The notes below the pieces were generated by a model. The model was not told where the DNA came from. It made no database searches and worked only from the letters and a program-made list of their open reading frames with translations. This document shows, in pieces, positions 1 through 5,992 of a DNA stretch of 6,067 nucleotides. Where the stretch lies: assembly GCA_902795725.1 (NCBI GenBank), contig CADBLY010000054.1, positions 1 through 6,067 on the forward strand, written 5' to 3'. Numbering within the stretch: position 1 is the first letter of the stretch; every line of letters begins with the position of its first letter. A program made the translations under genes and the position numbers. Origin of the DNA: an uncultured Erysipelotrichaceae bacterium. GTDB lineage: Bacteria; Bacillota_I; Bacilli_A; RF39; UBA660.

Positions 1-558
1 ATAATAGAAGAATATTCCAAGAAATTAATTGTAGAAGTTGGTAAAAAATATAACAGAAGGACTTTATTTAGAATGAAACAATTCTATAATATATTTAATG
101 ATGAAAAAGTGTCACCACTGGTGACACAATTGACATGGACTCATTATTTAGTGCTCCTTTCATTAAAAGATTATAATGCAATCAGTTACTATATTAAGCA
201 AGTTACAAATAGAAATTTATCAAAAAGACAGTTAGAGGAAATAATAAAAAGTAATGAATATGAAAGATTACCAATTGAAACTAAAAATAAGTTAATATAT
301 AACGAAAAAATAGAAGTAAAAGATTTAGTACCTAATCCTATTTTAATTAAAAACAAAAATAATATAGAAATAATTACTGAAAAAGCACTACATCATCTAA
401 TATTAGAGGACATTGAATCATTTATGAAAGAACTTGGTAATTCATTTAGTTTTATTGGTAGTGAATATAAGATTAAAATAGGTGATAGGAATCACCATAT
501 TGATTTATTGCTGTTCAATATAAAATACAAATTAAGATGTTGTGAGCTATTGGTTTAA
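1..558 (+). pseudogene. DUF1016/YhcG-like PDDEXK nuclease, 5' cut by the window and 3' truncated
   Basis: The frame is open from base 1, so the gene starts outside the window; the ATG at 73 is internal. The translation resembles DUF1016 (YhcG) proteins: an N-terminal part with YSKKLIVEVG, VSPLVTQLTWTHY and NEYERL, then the start of the PDDEXK domain with FSFIGSEYKI and HHIDLLLFNIKYK. Family members are putative nucleases, often found near restriction-modification genes, and are usually about 340-350 residues long. Here the protein stops four residues from the conserved glutamate: the expected D...ExK core is seen as Asp (502-504) and Glu (544-546), followed by Leu-Leu-Val-stop, so the lysine and the rest of the domain are gone. 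The strand between them (LRCCELLV) also looks a few residues short. I infer a decayed, inactive nuclease gene. A truncated but expressed DNA-binding remnant is possible. No neighbouring methylase or specificity gene is visible. Confidence 0.75.
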
Positions 559-623
559 TAAATTTTAAAAAATTTATGATATTAATGCATATTATTATTT
601 TATTTGAATATATTATAAATAGA

Positions 624-653
624 TTGATAAAAATAATGTGACATTGATATATA
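624..653 (+). promoter_or_regulatory. possible promoter ahead of the hairpin region
   Basis: TTGATA at 624-629 is followed 18 bases later by TATATA at 648-653, preceded by TGA at 645-647 (extended -10 form). Transcription would start near 660, inside the 653-675 inverted repeat, and would run to the terminator at 715-738, giving an RNA of about 80 bases. In such AT-rich DNA promoter look-alikes are frequent, so this is weak evidence. Confidence 0.25.
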
Positions 654-675
654 GACAAGTAATTATTACTTGTCT
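653..675. repeat. perfect 10-bp inverted repeat with 3-base loop
   Basis: AGACAAGTAA (653-662) is the exact reverse complement of TTACTTGTCT (666-675), separated by TTA. No T-run follows, so it is not an obvious terminator. It could be a protein-binding site or an RNA hairpin. It lies between the decayed nuclease gene and the RNase J operon. Confidence 0.7.
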
Positions 676-682
676 TACTGAG

Positions 683-702
683 ACACTAACACGTGTTAGT
701 GT
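683..702. repeat. perfect 20-bp palindrome, operator-like
   Basis: The arm ACACTAACAC (683-692) is followed with no gap by its exact reverse complement GTGTTAGTGT (693-702). A loop-free palindrome of this length looks like the site of a dimeric repressor (TetR-like operators often have this form), though as RNA it could also fold into a 7-8 bp hairpin. It is 35 bases upstream of the RNase J promoter and no regulator gene is visible in the window. Confidence 0.6.
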
Positions 703-714
703 TTAATATAGATT

Positions 715-738
715 GAGAGCTTTTGGCTCTCTTTTTTT
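715..738 (+). terminator. intrinsic terminator upstream of the RNase J operon
   Basis: GAGAGC (715-720) pairs with GCTCTC (726-731) around the loop TTTTG, and seven T residues follow (732-738). It ends transcription arriving from the left, either from the nuclease remnant or from a small RNA in 660-738. The last T bases overlap the -35 element of the next promoter. Confidence 0.85.
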
Positions 739-765
739 GCATTAAGTTAATGACTGTGGTATAAT
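737..765 (+). promoter_or_regulatory. sigma-A promoter of the RNase J operon
   Basis: A consensus TATAAT at 760-765 is preceded by TGG (extended -10). TTGCAT at 737-742 lies 17 bases upstream and is a weak -35 element. Transcription would start near 772, giving a leader of about 23 bases that carries the AAAGGAGGT Shine-Dalgarno sequence at 781-789. Confidence 0.75.
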
Positions 766-794
766 TTTAATGAATAAAAGAAAGGAGGTAGAAG

Positions 795-2435
795 ATGAGT
801 AAAATAAAAATATTTGCTTTAGGTGGATTGAATGAAATAGGTAAAAATATGTATGTTGTTGATGTTGATAATGAATTATATATATTTGAAGCTGGATTAA
901 AATATGCATCAGATGATCTACTTGGTATTGATTATATTATTCCTAATTATGATTATTTAATTGAGAATAAAGAACGTATTAAAGGTTGTTTTATTACACA
1001 TGGACATGATGAACAAATTGGAGCTTTAGAAGATATTTTAAGTGCTTTACCTGATTTAAAAATATATGCTGGTAAATTTACTTTGGAAATTATTAAACAA
1101 AATATTAGAGATAAAAATATTAATAATAATTTAGTAGAAATAAAGGCTAATCAAAATATTAAAGTTGGTAAGAATAGTATTTTTGCTATTCCAGTTTCAC
1201 ATTCGTTACCTGATTCTTATTTGTATGTTTTAAATACAGATGATGGCGGAATTGTATTTACGGGTAATTTTGTTTTTGATCCTACTATGACGGGGCCATA
1301 TAAAACAGATATAGGAAAACTAGCTTATGTAGGAAAACAGGGAGTTTTATGTTTAATGGCTGAAAGTAGATATGCTGATTTAAAGGGATTTACTTCACCA
1401 CATCATCGAGCTAGAGGTGTTTTAAGAGAAGCTTTATCAAAAAATCCTGGAAGAATACTTTTGAATATTTTTGAAACACAAATATATCGTATTCAAGAAT
1501 TGTTTACAGAAATATCAAATACCAATCGTAATGTAGTTATTATGGGTAAAGATTTAGAAGAAATAATTATTAAGGCAATTGATATGAAATTGATTAAATT
1601 TGATAAAGAACGTATTAAAAATATCCATAATGTAAATGAAGAAGGAATTATTGTTATTGTTTCTAATGAAAGAGAAAAACCTTATTCTTCTTTAAAAAGG
1701 ATATTACGTGGTAGTGATAAATTTATTAATTTAAAAGAAGAAGATACGGTTGTTATTGCATCCCCTATATATGAAGGTAATGAACTTACATCAACTAAAA
1801 TATTTAATAGCATTGCAAAAGTTGGTTCTAATTTAGTAATACTTTCTAAACACTTTTTATCACCACATGCTTCTGAAGAGGATTTGTTGATGATGTTAAA
1901 TTTAATGCAACCTAAGTACTATTTCCCTGTTACTGGTGAATATCGTCATCAAGTTGAAAATGCTAATGCGGCTAAAAGAATTGGGTATAATGATGACAAT
2001 ATTTTATTAAAGTTAAATGGTATGGTTGTAGAGTTTGATAATGGTAAATTAGTAAATAGTGATGAAGTTATTAAAACGGATGATGTATTAATTGATGGTA
2101 CTAGTTCTAATGATGTTGGAGATTTAGTTCTTAAGGATAGAGAACTTCTAAGTGAAAATGGAATTGTTGTGGTTACGGCTACTTTGGATAAGAAAACAAA
2201 GGAAATATTATCTGAACCACATATTGTTACTAAGGGATTCATTTTTGTAAAGGATAATATTGATATGTTAAAAGAATCAGAAAAAATTTGTTTGGAAGTT
2301 ATGAAAGAAAATATTAAGGGAAGCTATGTAGATTATTTAAAGATTAAATTAAACATAAGAGAAAAATTAGGAAAATATTATTATCATGAGACACAATGTA
2401 GACCAATGATAATAGTAGTAATGCAAGAAATATAG
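795..2435 (+). CDS. RNase J family protein, J2-like with degenerate active site
   Basis: The 546-residue protein has the full RNase J layout: a metallo-beta-lactamase domain split around a beta-CASP domain (roughly 216-350), then the C-terminal domain ending in RPMIIVVMQEI. Active RNase J enzymes degrade and mature RNA in the cytoplasm with 5'-to-3' exonuclease and endonuclease activity. Here the metal-binding motifs are altered: HxHxDH reads H69-G-H71-D-E73-Q74, the TGDF aspartate is N158 (TGNF), and the HGEYR histidine is T380 (TGEYR). DAG is EAG (32-34) and the usual SDST reads AESR (189-192). H136 and H358 remain. Bacillus RNase J2 likewise has a degenerate site and works as partner of RNase J1, so I infer a J2-type subunit with little or no nuclease activity. 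The start is firm: AAAGGAGGT ends five bases before the ATG. The next gene begins eight bases after the stop. Confidence 0.9.
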   Translation: MSKIKIFALGGLNEIGKNMYVVDVDNELYIFEAGLKYASDDLLGIDYIIPNYDYLIENKERIKGCFITHGHDEQIGALEDILSALPDLKIYAGKFTLEIIKQNIRDKNINNNLVEIKANQNIKVGKNSIFAIPVSHSLPDSYLYVLNTDDGGIVFTGNFVFDPTMTGPYKTDIGKLAYVGKQGVLCLMAESRYADLKGFTSPHHRARGVLREALSKNPGRILLNIFETQIYRIQELFTEISNTNRNVVIMGKDLEEIIIKAIDMKLIKFDKERIKNIHNVNEEGIIVIVSNEREKPYSSLKRILRGSDKFINLKEEDTVVIASPIYEGNELTSTKIFNSIAKVGSNLVILSKHFLSPHASEEDLLMMLNLMQPKYYFPVTGEYRHQVENANAAKRIGYNDDNILLKLNGMVVEFDNGKLVNSDEVIKTDDVLIDGTSSNDVGDLVLKDRELLSENGIVVVTATLDKKTKEILSEPHIVTKGFIFVKDNIDMLKESEKICLEVMKENIKGSYVDYLKIKLNIREKLGKYYYHETQCRPMIIVVMQEI

Positions 2436-2443
2436 GAGAGAAT

Positions 2444-2983
2444 ATGACTGATATTGAATTAAAAGCAATTATGAGTGCGAGAGATTTACGTACAAAACTT
2501 GTTGATGAAGGTATTATTAATTCTGATACAAAAAAGTTGGATTATAATGTTTTATCTTATATGATAAATATGTATGAAGGACATCTTTCATTTAATAATA
2601 ATCATGTTTCTTATTTTCAAAAGAAAAAAGATGGAACATTTGATATTAATATTTCTGATGATATTGCTCAGGAAGATAAAATTATTACACTATTACAAGG
2701 TATTGCAATAAGACTTTTTGCCTTTGACAATCTATCGTGTTATAGAATTATAAGATTTAGATATTATAATTTTATTAATGATTTTAAGTATAGAAATAAG
2801 GAAGATTTATTAGCTATTTATTTATTTGCGAGAGAATTTTTAATGCCTAGAGAGTTGTTTGATGATAGTATTGAAGATAATATTGGCGATGATAATCTAT
2901 GTGATTATAGAAAAGTAGCTATTGATTTTAATACTAGTTATCAGAAAGTTTTAGCTCGTAAGGAAGACTTTGAGCGTGAATAA
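2444..2983 (+). CDS. ImmA/IrrE-like protein lacking zinc ligands
   Basis: The 179-residue protein aligns by eye with ImmA/IrrE (DUF955) metallopeptidases, which cleave phage or mobile-element repressors or stress regulators. The best support is the late block LFAREFLMPRELFDD (127-141), matching the family's FAxxLLMPxxxF, and the following DFNTSYQKVLAR, matching the FxVSxxAVxxR segment. In the expected helix, where HELGH should stand, residues 84-88 read LQGIA, and the downstream glutamate position is A124. All three zinc ligands are therefore absent and peptidase activity is not expected. There is no signal peptide or membrane segment. AGGAG (2434-2438) overlaps the upstream stop codon, and the next gene overlaps its 3' end by 14 bases, so translation is probably coupled. 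Its role is unknown; a protein-binding or adaptor function is a guess. The family call is moderate because the early part is poorly conserved. Confidence 0.65.
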   Translation: MTDIELKAIMSARDLRTKLVDEGIINSDTKKLDYNVLSYMINMYEGHLSFNNNHVSYFQKKKDGTFDINISDDIAQEDKIITLLQGIAIRLFAFDNLSCYRIIRFRYYNFINDFKYRNKEDLLAIYLFAREFLMPRELFDDSIEDNIGDDNLCDYRKVAIDFNTSYQKVLARKEDFERE

Positions 2984-3686
2984 TTTTGATATTGAAAAGA
3001 TTTATAATAAATATCATTTAACTGAAGAAGAAAAAAGAGAAATAGATATTATTATAAAAGATATTTATTCTCATACTGAATTTATAAAAAGGTGTGAAAA
3101 GCCTTTTTATCATCATGATAGGGTTACTTTGGGACAACATATTATAGAAGATGCAATTATGACTTATATTTTATCTAGAAAGTATAAAAATAAAAATAAT
3201 TATGATATTTCTATTGCTTTAAAAATAGCAATGTTTCATGATTTGTATACTGAACCATGGCAGAATAATGGTTATAATACAAAGTTTTTGAATAAACATG
3301 GTTTTAGACATCCTTTAGAAGCTGTTATTAATGTTATAAATTGGTATCCGCAGTATTTTAAAAATGAAAGAGAATCAAGAAAAATAATTGATGGAATACT
3401 TCATCATATGTATCCTTTACCTGTTGATAGATTTAATGATACTAATAATAATGCTGAGTTAATAAACTATGACTTAATTGAAAATTTAACAGATGAACAA
3501 AAGAGAATTTTATATTTATCTACCAGCAGGGGTAAGATTGGATTAGTATCTTTATCTAAATCTAAGTATTTAGAAGGTAGGGTCATGTCTAGAGCAGATA
3601 AAAAAGTATCATTAGGAAATTATAAGGGTAGTAAAGTTGGTTCTATCATTTCGCTTTTAAATGGAAAAAATAAACATTTAAAATAA
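2970..3686 (+). CDS. HD-domain metal-dependent phosphohydrolase
   Basis: The 238-residue protein (TTG start) is a predicted cytoplasmic HD-superfamily hydrolase. Likely metal ligands occur in order: H48/H49 in YHHDRV, the HD pair H90-D91 in MFHDLY, H110 and H114 in HGFRHP, H145-H146 in LHHMYPL, and D210 in SRADKKVS. The HGF.HP and HHMYPL blocks resemble a family of uncharacterised HD hydrolases common in Firmicutes. The extra histidines suggest a two-metal site. The substrate (nucleotide, cyclic nucleotide or other phosphoester) cannot be read from the sequence. It overlaps the previous gene by 14 bases. No early ATG exists: AAGGAAG (2960-2966) can serve either TTG at 2970 or GTG at 2976, and the choice is open. 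It is the last gene of the RNase J operon and the only one of the three with an apparently intact catalytic set. Confidence 0.8.
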   Translation: MSVNNFDIEKIYNKYHLTEEEKREIDIIIKDIYSHTEFIKRCEKPFYHHDRVTLGQHIIEDAIMTYILSRKYKNKNNYDISIALKIAMFHDLYTEPWQNNGYNTKFLNKHGFRHPLEAVINVINWYPQYFKNERESRKIIDGILHHMYPLPVDRFNDTNNNAELINYDLIENLTDEQKRILYLSTSRGKIGLVSLSKSKYLEGRVMSRADKKVSLGNYKGSKVGSIISLLNGKNKHLK

Positions 3687-3709
3687 TTATTATTAAGGTT
3701 TTGTTATAA

Positions 3710-3733
3710 CAAGCTAATTAAAGCTTGCTTTTT
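3710..3733 (+). terminator. modest intrinsic terminator of the RNase J operon
   Basis: CAAGCT (3710-3715) pairs with AGCTTG (3722-3727) around a six-base loop, followed by C and five T residues (3729-3733). The stem is short, so some read-through into uvrC is possible. Confidence 0.6.
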
Positions 3734-3848
3734 CTATAGATTTATTTATAATTATATAGTAATTATATTAAAAAATATATTTCAGAAAAAAAACTAAAAG
3801 AAGTATTTAAGTATTGCATTAGTTTATGTTGTGAAGTAGAAAATATTT

Positions 3849-3877
3849 TTGATAAATACATTTTTAGTTCTTATAAT
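3849..3877 (+). promoter_or_regulatory. uvrC: sigma-A promoter of uvrC
   Basis: TTGATA (3849-3854) and a consensus TATAAT (3872-3877) are separated by exactly 17 bases. The predicted transcription start, near 3884, leaves a leader of about 17 bases before the ATG at 3901. No LexA-type box was recognised around it, so nothing visible points to SOS control. Confidence 0.75.
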
Positions 3878-3900
3878 AAGTTTAATGGGTGGTGAAAAAT

Positions 3901-5658
3901 ATGAAAGATAAGTTATCTTTATTACCTACTGATCCTGGGTGCTACTTAATGAAAAATAAAGATGGTATTATTATATATGTTGGTAAGGCTAAGAATTTAA
4001 AAAGAAGAGTTAATTCTTATTTTAATCGTACTCATACTGGTAAAACAGCTAAACTTGTTAGTGAAATAGTTGATTTTGAATATATTGTAGTTAATAGTGA
4101 AGTTGAATCTTTGATACTTGAGATGAATTTAATTAAAAAGTATGATCCCAAATATAATATTTTATTAAGAGATGATAAGAGTTATCCTTATATTGAATTA
4201 AGTGATACAGATGTACCTAAATTAAGTGTTGTTAGAAACATTAATCGTAAAAGACATTATAAACACTTGTATGGACCATATCCTAATGTTTATGCAGCTA
4301 GAAAAACGGTTAATTTACTTAATAGAATGTATCCTTTAAGAAAGTGTAGTACATATGAAAAGAAACCTTGTCTATATTATCATATTGGTCAGTGTTTAGG
4401 ATATTGTACACATAATGTAGATAAAGCTCTTATTGATAAAATGAAAGATGATATAATTAGATTTTTAAATGGAGATCATACTTTAATTACTAATAAAATT
4501 AATAATGAGATGAAGTTAGAAGCATCAATGATGCATTATGAAAAAGCAAAAGAGTTAAAGGAATTGCTTGATTATATTAATATAACTTTAGCTCATCAAC
4601 AAGTTGAATTAAAAGATAATACTAATCGTGATATATTTGGATATTATGTATCTAATGGTTATATGAGTGTTCAAGTGTTTTTTATTAGAAATGCTAAGAT
4701 TGTTGAAAGGCATTTTAAAGTATTTCCTTTAATTGATGATGAAGCGTCTGAATTAACACGTTATATTGCTTCATTTTATTCTAAAGATGTTTTAAAGCCT
4801 AAGGAGATACTTGTACCATCAATAGTAGACGATAAACTATTAAATGAGTACTTGGATATCAGTGTGAAAATTCCTATTAAGGGTGAAAAAAAGAAACTTA
4901 TAGATATGGCAAGTGATAACGCTAAAATTACTCTCAATGAGAAATTTGAACTTATTAAAAGAGATGAAGCAAAGACTATAGATGCTAATGAAGAATTAAG
5001 AAAAATATTGAAGATGGATAGTTTATATCATATTGAATTATTCGATAATGCTCACTTATTTGGTACTTATAATGTATCAGGAATGGTAGTTTTTAAAGAT
5101 GGTAGACCTTCAAAGAATGATTATCGTAAATTTAAAATTAGTATAGATAAGAATGATGATTATGGAACTATGCGTGAAGTAATATATAGAAGATATTTTA
5201 GAGTTTTAAAAGATAATTTAAAAAAGCCTGATTTAATTATTGTTGATGGGGGAATTGGTCAGATTAATGTAGCTAGGGAAGTAATAGAATCACTTGGTTT
5301 AGATATACCAGTAGTTGGATTAAAAAAGGATGATCATCATGCAACTAGCAAATTATTAGCATTTGATCCAATTAAAGAAATAGACATAGATAAAAGAAGT
5401 AATTTATTCTATTTATTAGAAAGGATGCAAGATGAAGTTCATAGTTTTACAATTAATTATCATAAACAAATTAGAAGTAAGGGGTCGATTGCTAGTATAT
5501 TAGATAATGTTGAAGGTATAGGATTAAAAAGACGTAAAGAATTACTTAAGAGATTTAAAACAGTTAAAAGATTAAAAGAACTATCTATTAGTGAATTAGA
5601 AGATGTATTACCACATAATGTAGCTTTAAATTTACACGAATTTTTAAAAAATTATTAA
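3901..5658 (+). CDS. uvrC: UvrC, excinuclease ABC subunit C
   Basis: UvrC makes both incisions around a DNA lesion after UvrA and UvrB have loaded in nucleotide excision repair. This 585-residue protein is close to the usual length and complete. Domains in order: GIY-YIG nuclease for the 3' cut (about 12-90; GCYLM, IYVGKAKNLKRRV with R36, and E74); four cysteines C149, C157, C165 and C169, matching the UvrC iron-sulfur cluster pattern; UVR domain binding UvrB (about 195-228); RNase H-like nuclease for the 5' cut with D382 (FDNAH), D449 (IIVDGGIGQ) and H514 (QDEVHSF); and C-terminal helix-hairpin-helix repeats (about 530-585). I chose ATG 3901 over in-frame GTG codons at 3889 and 3892 because GGTGGTGA (3888-3895) is a one-mismatch Shine-Dalgarno sequence and the promoter would leave the GTG codons almost no leader. 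No terminator is seen before the tRNA. Confidence 0.97.
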   Translation: MKDKLSLLPTDPGCYLMKNKDGIIIYVGKAKNLKRRVNSYFNRTHTGKTAKLVSEIVDFEYIVVNSEVESLILEMNLIKKYDPKYNILLRDDKSYPYIELSDTDVPKLSVVRNINRKRHYKHLYGPYPNVYAARKTVNLLNRMYPLRKCSTYEKKPCLYYHIGQCLGYCTHNVDKALIDKMKDDIIRFLNGDHTLITNKINNEMKLEASMMHYEKAKELKELLDYINITLAHQQVELKDNTNRDIFGYYVSNGYMSVQVFFIRNAKIVERHFKVFPLIDDEASELTRYIASFYSKDVLKPKEILVPSIVDDKLLNEYLDISVKIPIKGEKKKLIDMASDNAKITLNEKFELIKRDEAKTIDANEELRKILKMDSLYHIELFDNAHLFGTYNVSGMVVFKDGRPSKNDYRKFKISIDKNDDYGTMREVIYRRYFRVLKDNLKKPDLIIVDGGIGQINVAREVIESLGLDIPVVGLKKDDHHATSKLLAFDPIKEIDIDKRSNLFYLLERMQDEVHSFTINYHKQIRSKGSIASILDNVEGIGLKRRKELLKRFKTVKRLKELSISELEDVLPHNVALNLHEFLKNY

Positions 5659-5668
5659 TAATATATAA

Positions 5669-5732
5669 AAATTAAGCAAAAGCATTTGACAAAGTAGGGG
5701 AAGCGTGTTAAAATGTATTTGTTGCTTAATTT
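5669..5732. repeat. 11-bp inverted repeat bracketing the tRNA promoter
   Basis: AAATTAAGCAA (5669-5679) and its exact reverse complement TTGCTTAATTT (5722-5732) flank the -35 and -10 elements of the tRNA promoter. The right arm ends at the base before the tRNA, around the predicted transcription start. In a transcript reading through from uvrC the arms could pair around a 42-base loop. Function is unknown. Confidence 0.55.
5686..5714 (+). promoter_or_regulatory. sigma-A promoter of tRNA-Met
   Basis: Consensus TTGACA (5686-5691) and TAAAAT (5709-5714) are 17 bases apart, and TGT just before the -10 gives an extended -10. Transcription would start near 5721, about 12 bases ahead of the mature tRNA. 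The G-rich spacer stands out in this AT-rich DNA. Confidence 0.85.
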
Positions 5733-5809
5733 AGCGATGTAGCTCAGTTGGCTAGAGCACACGGTTCATACCCGTGGGGTCGAGAGTTCGAATCTCTCCG
5801 TCGCTACCA
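5733..5809 (+). tRNA. tRNA-Met (anticodon CAT), elongator type
   Basis: The 77-base gene folds as a full cloverleaf: acceptor AGCGATG with CGTCGCT (one G-U pair), D arm GCTC/GAGC, anticodon stem CACGG/CCGTG with loop TTCATAC (anticodon CAT at 5767-5769), and T arm GAGAG/CTCTC with loop TTCGAAT. Discriminator A and CCA are encoded. It is not the initiator, because bases 1 and 72 form an A-U pair and the anticodon stem lacks the three G-C pairs of tRNA-fMet. The CGGTTCATACCCGTG segment resembles elongator tRNA-Met of Bacillus rather than tRNA-Ile2, which also carries CAT at the DNA level; Ile2 is not fully excluded. Confidence 0.95.
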
Positions 5810-5819
5810 GTGTGTATTT

Positions 5820-5850
5820 AACCGCAGAATCCTGCGGTTTTATTTTTTTT
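5820..5850 (+). terminator. intrinsic terminator after tRNA-Met
   Basis: AACCGCAG (5820-5827) pairs perfectly with CTGCGGTT (5832-5839) around the loop AATC, followed by TTA and eight T residues. It is the strongest terminator in the window and probably ends both the tRNA transcript and any read-through from uvrC. Confidence 0.92.
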
Positions 5851-5881
5851 ACATCTTGTTTACATCTTGTTTTTACATCTT
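5851..5881. repeat. three ACATCTT direct repeats
   Basis: ACATCTT occurs at 5851-5857, 5862-5868 and 5875-5881, spaced 11 and 13 bases apart and separated by T-rich DNA; two copies extend to TTTACATCTTGT-like units. Short direct repeats just past a tRNA 3' end resemble arm-type sites of tyrosine recombinases, but no integrase gene is in the window. Slippage in T-rich DNA is a simpler explanation. Confidence 0.5.
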
Positions 5882-5943
5882 ATTTTTGGACTTTTTTAAA
5901 AAATGGTTATAAATTATCTAGTAAATCTAAGGTTTTTAGATTG

Positions 5944-5957
5944 TGGTAGCGAAGGAG
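5944..5957 (-). repeat. inverted near-copy of the tRNA-Met 3' end
   Basis: Read on the minus strand, these 14 bases are CTCCTTCGCTACCA. The last 14 bases of the tRNA gene (5796-5809) are CTCCGTCGCTACCA, so 13 of 14 match, in inverted orientation. No further tRNA arms are seen beside it. It could be a recombination scar, a decayed tRNA end or chance. Confidence 0.45.
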
Positions 5958-5986
5958 TTGAAAAAAATATAATTTTATGGTACTAT
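5958..5986 (+). promoter_or_regulatory. promoter for a gene beyond the window end
   Basis: TTGAAA (5958-5963) and TACTAT (5981-5986) are 17 bases apart, with TGG before the -10 (extended form). Transcription would start near 5993 and run out of the window. No start codon with a convincing open frame follows before the end. Confidence 0.65.
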
Positions 5987-5992
5987 GTATGT

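Noticed and set aside
109..127. Perfect palindrome with 9-base arms (GTGTCACCA / TGGTGACAC)
   Set aside because: It falls in the coding sequence for the conserved VSPLVTQL motif of the DUF1016 protein, so coding constraint explains it; a regulatory site here is unsupported.
558..577. AT-only hairpin (ATAAATTTT / AAAATTTAT) after the nuclease stop
   Set aside because: The stem has no G-C pairs and no T-run follows; it is expected by chance in such AT-rich DNA and is unlikely to terminate transcription.
1949..2242. 97-codon open frame on the minus strand
   Set aside because: It lies wholly inside the RNase J gene in antisense, has low-complexity Ser/Thr/Leu-rich content and resembles no known protein.
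3889..3900. Upstream GTG starts for uvrC at 3889 and 3892
   Set aside because: The predicted transcription start near 3884 leaves no room for a ribosome binding site before them, they overlap the Shine-Dalgarno sequence of ATG 3901, and UvrC proteins normally begin near the KLxxLP motif.
5924..5942. 7-bp hairpin AATCTAA / TTAGATT
   Set aside because: Weak AT-rich stem with no T-run and upstream of the predicted transcription start; no role can be supported.
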